Below are positions 25,825-36,236 of a DNA stretch of 64,000 bases, piece after piece. The DNA comes from Methanobacteriota archaeon. GTDB lineage: Archaea; Halobacteriota; Methanomicrobia; Methanomicrobiales; Methanospirillaceae. Both the position numbers and the translations under genes were made by a program. The stretch lies in assembly GCA_029547605.1 (NCBI GenBank), contig JAKPPB010000106.1:1-64000 (forward strand), written 5' to 3'. The notes beneath the pieces are model-generated. The model did no database searches, had not been told where the DNA came from, and saw only the letters and a list, made by a program, of their open reading frames with translations. The first letter of the stretch is position 1; every line of letters begins with the position of its first letter.

Positions 25825-27524
25825 GATGCCCACTCCCGAAGGCCATCCACGCTCATAGTGTTGAGAATGTTGCCCGGCTCCGCCCATCCCCTTCGGCAGA
25901 GCTTCACCCCATAGTCCATCCAGGCGAGGTCTCCCGGACCATGGGAATCCGTCCCGATGGAGATGGGAACGCCCTTTGTGACGGCCTCCCTGATGTGGAG
26001 ATCGTCAATGTCCATCCTGAAAGGAGAGGCATTGCATTCGAGCGCCTTTCCTGCCTCTGCAGCGGCTGCAATCACCCGCGGCATGTCGATGGCATATGCT
26101 TCGCGCTGCCCGAGCAGCCGCCCTGTGGGGTGACCGATGATATCGATATGTTCATTCCCGATTGCAGAGAGGACTCTCCGGGTCATCACGTCGATTTCCT
26201 GTGAAAATGCCGAATGAACAGAACCGATGACCACGTCAAGGTCTTTGAGGATGCGTGAAGGAAGGCCCGTCGTCCCATCGGCAAGGATGTCCACTTCAAC
26301 TCCATGGAGGATCTGGCAGGACGAATCGCGGTTGGAAATCTCGATCTCGTGTGCCTGGCGTCTGAGTGCAGGCTCATCCAGTCCACGGGCAATTCCAAGT
26401 GACGAAGAGTGGTCGGTGCAGAGGAGATGGGTGTATCCATGCGCCTCTCCAGCCTTGGCGAGAGCCGGAATGTCAAGGTTTCCATCGCTCCAGGAACTGT
26501 GCACATGGAGATCTGACCTGATCTGTGATCGCTCAACAAGGTTTGGGAGATTGTGTGAGAGCGCGGCATCGATCTCCCCCCAGTCTTCCCGGAGTTCCGG
26601 GACGATGGGGTCCATCCCGAGGAATGAAAAGATCTCCGCCTCTCGCGAGAACTCATGGACCGTGCCGAGGGTGAGGTCACGGATCCCGTACTCGTTCAGC
26701 CGCCACCCCTTCTGGAGGGCTATCTCGCGGAGACGGATGTTGAATGCTTTTGAGCCAGTCAGGTAGAGGAGCATGGTACCCAAGGTCGATCGAGTTGTGT
26801 ACCTGATATCCACCCTTGAGCCCCTGCACCTGAACGAGGTCTTCCTTTCGCCCTCATCGAGCACCTCATCGGCGATTTGCGTAAGCCTTCTGTTGAGGGT
26901 GGAGGGTGTATCGACTGAGACGATATCGATGTCCCCGATGGTACTCTTTCCCCGTCGGTAACTACCTGCAACGTCGTATGTCCCTTCACGCATCACTCTC
27001 TTCACCTCTTCGATGACCAGGTCTGCCTCAAGCCGGGTCATTCTCCTCTCTTCCTTGCGTTGCCGGGCAATCGCGATTGCTTTCAGAAAACCCCTCTCTT
27101 TCTTCTCTCCAAAGCCTTTCAATGTACGGATACGGTGTCCCCGGGCAGCCTTTTCAAGGTCATCAAGTGTCTCTATGTGTAACTTCTTCCAGAGCACCCT
27201 GGCAGTCTTTGGTCCAACCCCTTCGAGGGTAAGCATCTCTATTAATCCTGGAGGGACCCGGCCACGCGCCTCTTCAAGTTCAGGGAAAGTCCCATTCGCG
27301 GCAATCTCGTGAACTTTCTCTGCGATCGCGGGGCCAATGCCCGCAATAGTCTCGAGATCTTTGGGAGAGAGTGCTGCTACGGGGGTCGCGAGCCTCCCGA
27401 TGACCTCTGCGGCACGAATGTAAGCACGGATCTTGAAGGGATTCTCTTCGAGTATCTCAAGAAGCTGTGCCATCAGGTGCAGCTGGTCTGCGATCTTCCC
27501 GTTGGAGACCTCCATCCCCTCCAT
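25821..27524 (-). CDS. polX: DNA polymerase/3'-5' exonuclease PolX
   Basis: About 567 residues. Order: N-terminal helix-hairpin-helix domain (ENPFKIRAYIRAAEVIG, IAGIGPAIAEKV, LEGVGPKTARVLW), family X polymerase palm (GSYRRGKSTIGDIDIV, with the metal Asp pair), and a C-terminal PHP nuclease (LHVHSSWSDG, CTDHS, HGVEVDI, GTDSHGPGDL) that binds metals. This is the standard bacterial/archaeal PolX for gap-filling repair. ATG 27524 follows GAGGGGGGAG; Met at 27515 or 27599 are alternatives. The next gene begins within its stop codon. Confidence 0.93.
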   Translation of the reverse strand: MEGMEVSNGKIADQLHLMAQLLEILEENPFKIRAYIRAAEVIGRLATPVAALSPKDLETIAGIGPAIAEKVHEIAANGTFPELEEARGRVPPGLIEMLTLEGVGPKTARVLWKKLHIETLDDLEKAARGHRIRTLKGFGEKKERGFLKAIAIARQRKEERRMTRLEADLVIEEVKRVMREGTYDVAGSYRRGKSTIGDIDIVSVDTPSTLNRRLTQIADEVLDEGERKTSFRCRGSRVDIRYTTRSTLGTMLLYLTGSKAFNIRLREIALQKGWRLNEYGIRDLTLGTVHEFSREAEIFSFLGMDPIVPELREDWGEIDAALSHNLPNLVERSQIRSDLHVHSSWSDGNLDIPALAKAGEAHGYTHLLCTDHSSSLGIARGLDEPALRRQAHEIEISNRDSSCQILHGVEVDILADGTTGLPSRILKDLDVVIGSVHSAFSQEIDVMTRRVLSAIGNEHIDIIGHPTGRLLGQREAYAIDMPRVIAAAAEAGKALECNASPFRMDIDDLHIREAVTKGVPISIGTDSHGPGDLAWMDYGVKLCRRGWAEPGNILNTMSVDGLREWAS

Positions 27525-27691
27525 ATACTCCCCCCTCTCCTGTCGTACCTTCTTTTTGGTCCGGGTCTCTACATATGCATTCTCATTTATCCGGTGCATT
27601 CAGCGTGAAAATTGCATCATGCGTTTGGAATTGAGAGAATCATCCACTGTTCATGACAAATTGGGATGCTGCTCTCCCGGAATGGGTGAGG

Positions 27692-27698
27692 AAAAAAA
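27692..27698 (-). terminator. T7 terminator after cheW1
   Basis: Seven consecutive T on the minus strand about 22 bases after the CheW stop codon. Confidence 0.4.
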
Positions 27699-27719
27699 GA
27701 GAACGGGGTGGTGATGGCA

Positions 27720-28292
27720 TCACATGTGTTGGTCGATATCCTTCAGCAGTTGCTTAATATCGATCCAGATTATCAATTCGTTTGTTTCCTTGTCCTTCTC
27801 CTTGTCCCGGACGCTCTTTTTTATGATGCCAAGAATCGACATCTCGTCTCCAATCTCTGATGCAGACTTGGTATCCACGTTCTTCATCTCAAACGTTGAG
27901 ACAGAGAGGACGTCATCCACCATTATCCCGATCTTTGACTTGGTGTTCTTCTCGTCAAGGACTATGATCCTGCAGTTCTCCTCGGGCTGGTCAGAGGCTT
28001 CAGTGATACGCATCCGCTGCTTGAGGTCGACGATCGTGGTGATCTCACCGCGGAGGTCGATGATCCCTTTGATGAAGGCAGGGGTGTTCGGGAGTTTCGT
28101 GATGGTGGTGTATTCCACCACCTCCTTGACATCGAAGAGATCGATGGCGAAATACTCCTTGCCGAGGAGGAATTCCACGACCTGGAGCGTCCCGCTGCTC
28201 CCTCCGGCTGCGGTATCCTGTGGGTTTTTCCGCATGGATACACCCGCTCCCTCGCCCGCCACTTGTTCGCTTCCGCTCTTTGTCATGGTCAT
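27720..28292 (-). CDS. cheW: CheW adaptor protein (copy 1)
   Basis: 190 residues. After a flexible 35-residue N-terminus the CheW fold begins (VVEFLLGKEYFAIDLFDVKE) with LPNTPAFIKGIIDLRGEI and VDLKQRM, the regions that contact receptor and CheA. GIMVDDVLSV is also characteristic. It couples the upstream methyl-accepting protein (11 bases away, same operon) to a CheA kinase not present in the window. Confidence 0.92.
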   Translation of the reverse strand: MTMTKSGSEQVAGEGAGVSMRKNPQDTAAGGSSGTLQVVEFLLGKEYFAIDLFDVKEVVEYTTITKLPNTPAFIKGIIDLRGEITTIVDLKQRMRITEASDQPEENCRIIVLDEKNTKSKIGIMVDDVLSVSTFEMKNVDTKSASEIGDEMSILGIIKKSVRDKEKDKETNELIIWIDIKQLLKDIDQHM

Positions 28293-28303
28293 GACCTCGC
28301 TGA

Positions 28304-30961
28304 TCAGATCTTGAACTTCGAGACTTCGTTCGAGACCTTGACCACGATATTGTTGACGTTCGCAATAACCTTGGTGATCTGGTCGATGGCAGCTGCAGTC
28401 TCCTCGCTGACGGCAGCAGCGTCGGTAGCCTCCTTCGCGGTGTTGCTTACGAGGTCGTTCACCTCGTTGATGCTGGCCGTGACTTCTTCGACAGATGCGG
28501 CCTGTTCCTCTGATGCAGCAGCGACCTCGGTGACGTTCCTGCTGATCTTGTCGATCGAATCGACGATCTTGTTGAAGTTCTCGAGCGTCTCCTTCAGTGC
28601 GTCGCTGCCTTCCTTGACCTCGGCATTTGAGACCGCAACGGTCTCGGCCGCAGTCTGAGTCTGTTTCTGCAGGTTCCCGATCATCTCCGCGATCTTCTCG
28701 GCAGATGTCCTCGACTCCTCGGCAAGGGACTTGACTTCGGTCGCCACCACCGCGAAGCCACGGCCTGCGTCCCCTGCCCTGGCTGCTTCTATTGCTGCAT
28801 TCAGGGCGAGGAGGTTGGTCTGGTTCGCAAGGTCAGTGATCAGGTTCACGATCTCTCCAATCCTGTCCATCTGGGCCTTGATCTCGAGGATGATGGTATT
28901 GACCTCGTTCGAGGACTTGGTGATGCCGTTCATGCCAGTCTCGGTCTTTTTGGCAAGGTCGATCCCCTTCCTCGAATAATCATTGGACTCCTGCACCAGG
29001 GTGGAGACCGCCTCGGCCTTGGTGGCCACCTGCTGGATCGTCTTCGAGAGGTCCTCCATTGCCTTGAGCACCTCGTTGATGCCGTGGCTGCTCTGCTCCG
29101 CATTACCGCTGACTGCGGCCGAGTTCTTTGCGACCTGCGCTGATCCCGCAGAGACCTCTTCGATGCTTGCATTCGCCTCCTCCGCACTCGCGCCGAGTTC
29201 GGCAATCTGCTGGTTCACGAGTTCAAGGGCCTTGGATACCTGGATGCCGATATTGTCCAGGGCTTCCTTGAATTTCTGGAAGTCTCCCGGGGTAGTCAGC
29301 TTGGTATTCCATCGGGCAGTGAAATCTCCTCCAGCATATCGATTACAGATACGCATGGCTTCATTCAGTGGTGCTATCACATAATCCAGCGTCAGATTGA
29401 CTCCTTCAACGATTTTCCTGTAGTCGCCCTGGTGTTTGGTTGCATCTGCCCTGGTTGCAAGCTTGCCTTCAGTCGCGGCTTTTGAGAGCAAATTTGAATC
29501 AAAGATTAATGCATTGATGTTGTCGATACACTGGTTCAGGTTCCCCTTGATAATATTGAAATCACCACGATACGCATCGGTAATTTTCGGTGGCATGTCC
29601 CCTTTGCTGATGCGTTCAACATACGTGGCAGCCACGTTCAACGGACCAATCACTGCATCGAGAGTCTCGTTCAATCCTTTGATTAAACTTGCATAATCAC
29701 CCTTGAACTTGGAGGGGTCTCCCCTCTTTGCGAGCTGTCCTTCAGAGGCAGCCACGCTCACTGTCGCGACTTCGTCCGAGAACTGCTGGATGGTATTAAC
29801 CACTCCGCCGAATGCCTTTGTCACTTCGCTGATCTCATCCCCGCCTGCCTGCGCACCTGATTCGTTCTCAAGTGCCCTTGATGCGGCGTTGATCTCGCCT
29901 TCCATCACCTGATTGCCGAGGTTCACGAGATTACCCATCCTCCGGGCGATGGACCTTCCGAACAGAATAGAGACAAGGGCACCGATTGCAATACTCGCAA
30001 TTAATATAATTATGATGGCATTCCGGATGTCATCGATGGGGCCGGTGAAGTCGGCGGGGTTCACCCGCGATGCGATGATCCAGTCAAGCGGCGGGAAGTA
30101 CATATAATAGGCGACCGCTTCTTTCCCATCCCATATGTACGTCATCTTCGCAGGTTTATCAGTCACCCTCTCCTTGTTGGCGATCATCGCCTTGACAAAG
30201 TCCTCGCCTCCGAGGTTCTGGCCCTGGAGGGTCGGATGGGAGATGAGAAGCCCCTTGCTGTCCATGATATAGACATACCCAGATGCACCGAGCTTGATGC
30301 TGTTTATCTCTTTCTTCAGGGTGCCATAGGTCACATCCTCAGGCACTCCTACGAAGAGGATCCCGATAATCTCCCCGTTTGCACTCTTGATCGGCTCGTA
30401 GGCGGTGATATATGTCTTGCCCACAACATCGGCCGTTCCATAGTAGGTCTCGCCCCTGCGGACCACCGCATCGTATACCGCATCGGAAACCGGCGTCCCC
30501 AGAGCTCTCCTTCCATCCGCCCCGACCACGTTGGTAGAGACACGGATCGCCTGCCCGTCCATCTTCTGGAAGATGGTTGCCTTGGATCCCGTCATCCTCT
30601 CGATCTGGTCGACAATCTCGTTGTTGTCGTTAATGACATACGTGCCACGAGTCCCGCCTGACAGCACCAGTTTCCCATCGCTTATGCCGGGGGAGCCATA
30701 TCCGTAGAACGTCTGGCGCAGCACGCTCAGGTCGCCGTTGAGCTTCTGCTGGGCGAGTTCGTAGGTATTGGCGGTCATCTTGTCCACGTCGCTGATCTGC
30801 GTGGTCAGGAGGACATCGATCTGTTCGCTAATCGCTGCACTGGAGTTATTGTATGCGACCAGACCGAGCAGGAGCGTCGGGACGGTCACCAGCACCAGGC
30901 ATATGATCAGGATCTTCGTCCCGATCTTCATCCGGGAAAACCCGCCGGAAAATTTTGACAT
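28304..30961 (-). CDS. Membrane methyl-accepting chemotaxis protein with Cache sensor and HAMP repeats
   Basis: 885 residues. Membrane segment 1 (about 16-36) and 2 (about 315-338) bracket a double-Cache-type extracytoplasmic sensor ([28 protein letters not shown]). A HAMP domain and at least two further HAMP-like units follow ([13 protein letters not shown] and [13 protein letters not shown] mark repeats), then the coiled-coil signalling domain with the conserved tip [20 protein letters not shown]. It senses a small ligand outside the cell. Its ligand cannot be told. The promoter (31103-31114) is shared with the divergent regulator. Confidence 0.93.
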   Translation of the reverse strand: MSKFSGGFSRMKIGTKILIICLVLVTVPTLLLGLVAYNNSSAAISEQIDVLLTTQISDVDKMTANTYELAQQKLNGDLSVLRQTFYGYGSPGISDGKLVLSGGTRGTYVINDNNEIVDQIERMTGSKATIFQKMDGQAIRVSTNVVGADGRRALGTPVSDAVYDAVVRRGETYYGTADVVGKTYITAYEPIKSANGEIIGILFVGVPEDVTYGTLKKEINSIKLGASGYVYIMDSKGLLISHPTLQGQNLGGEDFVKAMIANKERVTDKPAKMTYIWDGKEAVAYYMYFPPLDWIIASRVNPADFTGPIDDIRNAIIIILIASIAIGALVSILFGRSIARRMGNLVNLGNQVMEGEINAASRALENESGAQAGGDEISEVTKAFGGVVNTIQQFSDEVATVSVAASEGQLAKRGDPSKFKGDYASLIKGLNETLDAVIGPLNVAATYVERISKGDMPPKITDAYRGDFNIIKGNLNQCIDNINALIFDSNLLSKAATEGKLATRADATKHQGDYRKIVEGVNLTLDYVIAPLNEAMRICNRYAGGDFTARWNTKLTTPGDFQKFKEALDNIGIQVSKALELVNQQIAELGASAEEANASIEEVSAGSAQVAKNSAAVSGNAEQSSHGINEVLKAMEDLSKTIQQVATKAEAVSTLVQESNDYSRKGIDLAKKTETGMNGITKSSNEVNTIILEIKAQMDRIGEIVNLITDLANQTNLLALNAAIEAARAGDAGRGFAVVATEVKSLAEESRTSAEKIAEMIGNLQKQTQTAAETVAVSNAEVKEGSDALKETLENFNKIVDSIDKISRNVTEVAAASEEQAASVEEVTASINEVNDLVSNTAKEATDAAAVSEETAAAIDQITKVIANVNNIVVKVSNEVSKFKI

Positions 30962-31102
30962 GCGTGTGATACCTCCATGTAATTCGAAATTCTTCTCCGT
31001 TCAGTGATGCATCACTCTCATTCGGACACTCGGACATGAAGTGCCAACCCTCATGGAAAGAATTCGATGAGGAGATTTCGAGAGATAATTGAAATTCATT
31101 TT

Positions 31103-31178
31103 TTATATATATAAACATTTGTCCCTTTCATCAGCAAAACCAATAGTTAAAATAGTTAGACATTAATGTGTGTAGTTA
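31103..31178. promoter_or_regulatory. Divergent MCP/regulator promoter region with TAGTTA direct repeats
   Basis: TTATATATATAA at 31103-31114 is a strong TATA box reading both ways. To its right TAGTTA occurs three times in direct orientation (31144, 31153 and 31173; spacings 9 and 20 bases), roughly one and two helical turns, a pattern fit for a regulator such as the HTH protein encoded next to it. Confidence 0.4.
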
Positions 31179-31222
31179 ATAATACCGAGTATTGAGATAC
31201 TCACCTGCACAATGGGTTACGA

Positions 31223-32464
31223 ATGGCAGAAAGGGGGGAGATTGACCGGATCAGGGAGCTGTTACAGCAGCACCCAAAGGGGCTCACCATTGAAGAAGTT
31301 GCCCAGGAGCTCGGGATAAACCGGAGCACCGCCTCGAAATACCTCAATTCCCTTGTCATTTCAGGTGCAGCGACCATAAGAAAGCTTGGGCCCGCTAAAC
31401 TTTTTTACCTCCGCGAACTCATCCCGCTGCACCAACTCTTCAACTGCACCCGTGACTGCCTCGTAGTGATTGATTCGGACCTTGTCATCCATGAGATCAA
31501 TGAAAATGCCCTGAAGTTCTTTAAGACTCGCACCGACCAGGTGAAGGGATTCAATGCCCTTCACACCCCCGTTGCACCTCTCTTTGACCAGGAGACCTGC
31601 CAGGTAATTGAGAAATTCCCGGAAACTGGGGGAAGCGAGCTCGAGAGTGAGATCATGACTGAACAGGGCATATGCACTATCAGAAAGAAGGTCGTTCCCC
31701 TGCTCTTTCAGTCCGGAAACCAGGGAGCAGGCATCATATTCGAGGCCATACCCGCGGGCGAGAGCAGCAGCGATACCCTCGTCTCCTCTGAACAGGGGCA
31801 GGAGACATCGTATGTGAAGGCCTGCCGGCAGTCATCCCAGCTGAACACACTCTTCCGGCGTTTCTCTCAAAACCAGCTCTCCCTCGCAATCGACACCCTG
31901 AAAAGAATGAGGGGGACAGATGACAGGGAAAGAGTCCGCGAACTCCTGCAGGAAGAGACGATGATCCTCGAAAACCTCCGTTTCCACCTCAGCCTCCTTG
32001 AGGAGTATCTCGGGGATGAAGTGAAGGTGCCCGGGTGGTATCCACTCGAAGACTTCCTTAACCAGGCGCTCTCCTCGCAAAAAATGGCGCATATACGGTT
32101 TTATTCAGATGTGAGGGGGATCGAGATCTACACGGACCAGGATTGTGGCCGTATCTTCTTCACGCTGATCGAGAACTCAATAGTGCATGGAAAGAAAGTC
32201 ACGTCCATACGCGTCACCTCAAGGGAAGAGGGAGGAGACCTCGAAATAATATACGAAGATGATGGCATTGGAATCCCTGACAGGGAGAAGGGAACGCTAT
32301 TTGAGTGGGGGCATGGCATCCACAGGGCACATTCGCTCTTCCTCTCCCGCCAGATGCTGGCAATCACAGACATTTCCATAAGGGAGACTGGCACTTACGG
32401 AAGGGGAGCAAGGTTCGAAATTGTCGTCCCTTCTGGCAGATGGAGAGTCAGGAGGTCCCGGTAA
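31223..32464 (+). CDS. HTH-PAS-histidine-kinase-type ATPase regulator
   Basis: 413 residues. Domains: winged or simple helix-turn-helix (1-60; LTIEEVAQELGINRSTASK), PAS (about 70-175; CLVVIDSDLVIHEINENAL), a helical segment without a clear phospho-acceptor H-box, and a HATPase domain (about 290-410; N-box LIENSIVHGK, DDGIGIPD, HGIHRAHSL). It thus joins DNA binding and a kinase-like ATPase in one chain, as seen in some methanogens. It may respond to a cytosolic signal without a partner regulator. Lying between two chemoreceptor loci, it could control them. Confidence 0.75.
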   Translation: MAERGEIDRIRELLQQHPKGLTIEEVAQELGINRSTASKYLNSLVISGAATIRKLGPAKLFYLRELIPLHQLFNCTRDCLVVIDSDLVIHEINENALKFFKTRTDQVKGFNALHTPVAPLFDQETCQVIEKFPETGGSELESEIMTEQGICTIRKKVVPLLFQSGNQGAGIIFEAIPAGESSSDTLVSSEQGQETSYVKACRQSSQLNTLFRRFSQNQLSLAIDTLKRMRGTDDRERVRELLQEETMILENLRFHLSLLEEYLGDEVKVPGWYPLEDFLNQALSSQKMAHIRFYSDVRGIEIYTDQDCGRIFFTLIENSIVHGKKVTSIRVTSREEGGDLEIIYEDDGIGIPDREKGTLFEWGHGIHRAHSLFLSRQMLAITDISIRETGTYGRGARFEIVVPSGRWRVRRSR

Positions 32465-32476
32465 GGAGTGCCGCTG

Positions 32477-33277
32477 TCAGGCAGTGTCCTTTCGGACAAA
32501 AATCTTCTGAAGCGGCCGGTAGGGAGAAAAAAGGTGTTCTACCTCCCTGCTTAAAAATTCGGACATTCCCATCACGTAGAACCCGCCAGGGTTGAGGCCC
32601 TGGTGGATCATCCGCACCAGGTCATTCTTCTGCTTGTCGGAGAAATAGATTGTCACGTTCCGACATGAGATAATATCAAGGTAGCGGCTTACAGGGACAC
32701 CGGACATCAGGTCATGGTGCTGGAACTTGACCTTCTCCCTGATGTGTGGTTTGATCTCGTATCGCCCGTCATCCCTGTGCCTGAAATGGCGGCGGAGCTG
32801 GCTCTCCGTCACAAATTCGAGAGCAGATTTCTCATAGATTCCCTCCTTTGCCTTCTTGAGGATGGTCTCGTCGATATCCGTCGCGATGATCATCCAGTCC
32901 ACATCTTTTATGATCGTGGTCATGTCATGCAGCATGATGGCATACGAATAGGGCTCCTCCCCCGACGAACAGCCGGCACTCCACAATCGCAGTTTCTTTT
33001 TTTCTCTGAGGATAGGGGGAATGATCTCCGATCTCAGGCAGTCGTATACGGGCGGGTCCCGGAAGAACTTCGTCACGTTGATGGTCAGCGCGTTCTTCAA
33101 CGCTTCGTGCTCATCCTTATTCTGGAGGAGGAACTCCCGGTACTCTTTGTAGGTGGCAATATGCCTCGAGTTCATTCTCGATGCAAGCCTCCGCTTGATA
33201 TAATCCTCCTTGTAATTGTTGCACTGAATATTGAAGAGGCGCTGTATTGCCTGGAGTAATGCCTGGAATTCGTCCAT
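32477..33277 (-). CDS. cheR: Chemotaxis protein methyltransferase CheR
   Basis: 266 residues, normal CheR length. The N-terminal helical domain (RRLASRMNSRHIATYKEY) is followed by the SAM-dependent methyltransferase domain: VTKFFRDPPVYDCL, LWSAGCSSGEEPYSYAI (SAM motif I) and DIISCRNVTIYFSDKQ. It methylates glutamates of chemoreceptors. It ends the MCP2-CheW2-CheR operon. No CheB methylesterase is in the window. Confidence 0.94.
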   Translation of the reverse strand: MDEFQALLQAIQRLFNIQCNNYKEDYIKRRLASRMNSRHIATYKEYREFLLQNKDEHEALKNALTINVTKFFRDPPVYDCLRSEIIPPILREKKKLRLWSAGCSSGEEPYSYAIMLHDMTTIIKDVDWMIIATDIDETILKKAKEGIYEKSALEFVTESQLRRHFRHRDDGRYEIKPHIREKVKFQHHDLMSGVPVSRYLDIISCRNVTIYFSDKQKNDLVRMIHQGLNPGGFYVMGMSEFLSREVEHLFSPYRPLQKIFVRKDTA

Positions 33278-33291
33278 GTTCCCTCATGACA

Positions 33292-33777
33292 TCAACGGGA
33301 TGCCAGTTCGAAGAGATATGAGATCAGTTTCTCAATATCAAGATATAAAACGAGCCTTTGGGATACACTCGCCCCCTCCCCCCCATCCGGGGCGTTGCTA
33401 ATCCGGATAATTCCTTTGATAAATGACTTTCTCCCGGTCGTTCCTCCGTTTTCTGAACGCTCGATTTGCTTTTCGTGTACGTCGAGCACGTTGAAAACCT
33501 CATCCACCATCATGCCGATATTCTCCCCCCGCGCTGCATCCGGCACGAATATGATGAACTTCTCTGAGTCGGCCTTCTTGTCACTCCCTCCGGCACCTAT
33601 CAGCTCATCGATTTCGACAATGGTGGTGATCTCCCCCCGTATATTTGTCATTCCCGCGATATATCCAGGAGTCCTTGGGATGGGCGTTAAGGGGAGGGCC
33701 TCTACAATCTCACGGGTGAGGTTGATGTCCATCGCATAATAATTGCCTTTAAGGCCGAACTCAAGGATAATTGCCAT
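33292..33777 (-). CDS. cheW: CheW adaptor protein (copy 2)
   Basis: 161 residues. The CheW core is clear: EFGLKGNYYAMDINLTREIV, LPLTPIPRTPGYIAGMTNIRG, TTIVEIDELI and MMVDEVFNVLDV. It sits between the soluble receptor (9 bases upstream) and cheR (14 bases downstream), so it probably serves that receptor. It differs from copy 1 throughout, so it is not a recent duplicate. Confidence 0.92.
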   Translation of the reverse strand: MAIILEFGLKGNYYAMDINLTREIVEALPLTPIPRTPGYIAGMTNIRGEITTIVEIDELIGAGGSDKKADSEKFIIFVPDAARGENIGMMVDEVFNVLDVHEKQIERSENGGTTGRKSFIKGIIRISNAPDGGEGASVSQRLVLYLDIEKLISYLFELASR

Positions 33778-33786
33778 ATATCTTGC

Positions 33787-35370
33787 TCATCTGGTATTCA
33801 GCCGGAACGATCCCATGATATCCCTGCAATGCCCCATCTTTATCTTGATCTCGTTAGTGGCGCTTGCGATCTCCTCGATAGATGCACTGCTCTCTTCTGA
33901 GAGAGCCGCAAGATGCTCCGTATTCCTCTCGTTCCTGACAATAAGGTCGTGAATCATGTCCACGTTTGCCATCACGTTGCCTGTCGCAACGGCCTGGTTC
34001 TCGGTGGCCTTCGATATCTCTGTAATGCTGTCTGCAGTGGCCCTGATTCCTGCAGCCATCTGGTTCAAAGCCTCGATGGTGATCTCGACACTCCGTATGC
34101 CGGTGATGATCTCCTCGTAGGCCTTCTTCATGGAATTCACGGTGTGCCCGCTGGAGTTTGAGATGTCCCGAATCACACTGTCGATATTCTTCGTCGCATT
34201 CTTGGAGCCCCCCGCAAGGTTTCGCACCTCTCCAGCGACGACGGCAAAGCCCCTCCCATGCTCTCCTGCCCTTGCCGCCTCGATTGCAGCATTAAGGGCC
34301 AGCAGATTCGTCTGGTTGGCGATATCGGTGATAATCTTGACGATATTGCTGATCTCCTGTGTCTTGCCGTCAAGAGTAACCATCTCGTCCATTGCCCTCC
34401 GGGAGAGATCCTGGACGATGTTCATCTTTCCTGTTGCATCTTTTCCGAGTTTGCGGGCACTCTCCTCTGCAGCGAGAACCTTGCGAGAGGTCTCTGACAT
34501 GGCTTGTGAACTCTTCGCAATACTCTCGACTGAACCGCTCAGCTCGGTAATCTCCCTGCTCACCTGCTCGAGCTGCTGGAGCTGGCTCTTTGCATCATCT
34601 GAGGCTTTCTGGGCAGTAGTGGCCACAGTCTGGGAAGCCCTCGCGATCTCATCCGTTCCTGAAAGGATATCAGTCATTGCCTGATCAAGGTCCCCGATCA
34701 TCTCCATCACTTCAGAGATAAGGCCGGTAAGGTTGTCGATACTCTTGTTGAGATCGCGCTTGACCTTCTCGAGGGGATCATCCTTGAAAATCTCCGCCTT
34801 TCGTGTGAGATCGCCTGATGAGATGTTCGAGAGCACCTCCCCAATCTCCGATATGCTCCTCTGCAATCTCTCTTCAAGGGTCCTTCTCTCGGTGATATTG
34901 TTGTAAATTACAAAGAGGGACTGGACTTCACCAGAATCATCGAGTATGGGGATGCCGTACTGTTCCAATATTTTCGTTCCTGCCGGCATCTCGACAGTCA
35001 CTTCTCCAAAACTGCGCTTCTTGTTCATGAATGCTGCTTTGAGCCCCTCCCCTTTCTGGTCCAGAATCTTGAAGCTCTTCGCATTCATCTTTCTGAGCTG
35101 GGACCGGTCGATCCCTGAAAGATTGCTGTAGGCCTGATTTGCCGTAAGGATGTTCCAGCTCTTGTCGAAGATGAGGATAGGGAGCGGGTTGTCAGCAAAG
35201 ACGAGTTGAGTGCGTATGCGGAGATCCTCCGCGACTTTCAGGAGAGAGTTGATGGTTTCTGCATATGCACGGCACGCAGGGTCCACTGTATTGGGATCCA
35301 GCTGGAGATGGTAGGACGCTTTCTTTTTAACCGCTTCCTGTACGTCAGCAAGACTGTTCTTCTTCACCAT
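33787..35370 (-). CDS. Cytoplasmic PAS-domain methyl-accepting chemotaxis protein
   Basis: 527 residues without membrane segments. An N-terminal helical region precedes a PAS domain (about 55-175; [20 protein letters not shown]), a linker ([14 protein letters not shown]), and the signalling coiled coil with tip [20 protein letters not shown]. It should sense an internal signal such as redox or energy state through a PAS-bound ligand. It leads an operon with cheW2 and cheR. TATA-like TTTAATATAGG lies at about 35405-35418. Confidence 0.92.
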   Translation of the reverse strand: MVKKNSLADVQEAVKKKASYHLQLDPNTVDPACRAYAETINSLLKVAEDLRIRTQLVFADNPLPILIFDKSWNILTANQAYSNLSGIDRSQLRKMNAKSFKILDQKGEGLKAAFMNKKRSFGEVTVEMPAGTKILEQYGIPILDDSGEVQSLFVIYNNITERRTLEERLQRSISEIGEVLSNISSGDLTRKAEIFKDDPLEKVKRDLNKSIDNLTGLISEVMEMIGDLDQAMTDILSGTDEIARASQTVATTAQKASDDAKSQLQQLEQVSREITELSGSVESIAKSSQAMSETSRKVLAAEESARKLGKDATGKMNIVQDLSRRAMDEMVTLDGKTQEISNIVKIITDIANQTNLLALNAAIEAARAGEHGRGFAVVAGEVRNLAGGSKNATKNIDSVIRDISNSSGHTVNSMKKAYEEIITGIRSVEITIEALNQMAAGIRATADSITEISKATENQAVATGNVMANVDMIHDLIVRNERNTEHLAALSEESSASIEEIASATNEIKIKMGHCRDIMGSFRLNTR

Positions 35371-35600
35371 GCCACCTTTATTAAGAGATACTGTCTCTGA
35401 AGTCCTATATTAAATCATTGTTAATATTTACTACATTTGAGTATCAATAGTGTTGAATAAAAACCTGGGCCATCACAGGACTGTTCGTTGAAAGCGTGGC
35501 AGGGGATATGAATCCAGGTCGTTCTGAAGAGATCGGGAGGCGACCTGGCATCAACGTACTGGTTCCATACAAATTCTCAAATAATGCCTTCCCCAACATC

Positions 35601-36236
35601 ATGAGCATGAGTAGCTCAACCCGGGAGGATTATCTTGAAGCACTCTGCGTTCTATCCCGGAAGTCGCCCCAGCTCCCCACGGTGTCAGACCTTGCTGCAT
35701 ATCTCTCGGTCAATGCATCGGAACTACAAGAGCACCTGGTTCACATGGAGCATGACGGCGATATTCAATTGCTACCAGACGAAGGGATCCGGTTGACCGG
35801 AAAGGGACTGGATGCGGGGACCCGCGTGATGAAGAAACACCAGGTCCTCGCTCGTTTCCTCTCTGAAGTCCTTGGGATGGACCCCGGCACCGCATCCGAT
35901 GAGGCGTGCGTCCTCGAACACGACATATCCGATGAGACGTACGAGAGGCTGGACAGGTATGTCAGGGGACCGCGGCGAAAGGGGCATAAAATGCACAGGG
36001 GGAGGCTCAACCTGCCCACCCTCATCCAATTTCCGGAAGGCACCGATCTGAAAGTGCTTTATGTCAGGTGCCCCGGCGGTTGTGAAAGGCTCTCTGACAT
36101 GGGGATATTTCCTGGCGAGAGGATAAAGATCATCCATACCCTCAATAACAAGGCGGTGGTGGTCCAGGTGAAAGGGTGCGATATTGCCCTCTCTCCTGAA
36201 ATCGCCTCGTGCATCTTCGTGGAGAAGTCCGAATGA
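35601..36236 (+). CDS. DtxR-family iron-dependent regulator with FeoA-type SH3 domain
   Basis: 211 residues from ATG 35601; in-frame starts at 35508 or 35496 would add about 31-35 residues. STREDYLEALCVLSRKSPQL and LVHMEHDGDIQLLPDEGIRLT form the winged helix; HDISDETYERLDRYV marks the metal-binding dimer domain. The C-terminal 75 residues (LSDMGIFPGERIKIIHTLNN) are an SH3-like FeoA domain. It overlaps feoB by ATGA, so it is both a likely iron-responsive repressor and the FeoA element of the ferrous uptake system. Confidence 0.85.
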   Translation: MSMSSSTREDYLEALCVLSRKSPQLPTVSDLAAYLSVNASELQEHLVHMEHDGDIQLLPDEGIRLTGKGLDAGTRVMKKHQVLARFLSEVLGMDPGTASDEACVLEHDISDETYERLDRYVRGPRRKGHKMHRGRLNLPTLIQFPEGTDLKVLYVRCPGGCERLSDMGIFPGERIKIIHTLNNKAVVVQVKGCDIALSPEIASCIFVEKSE

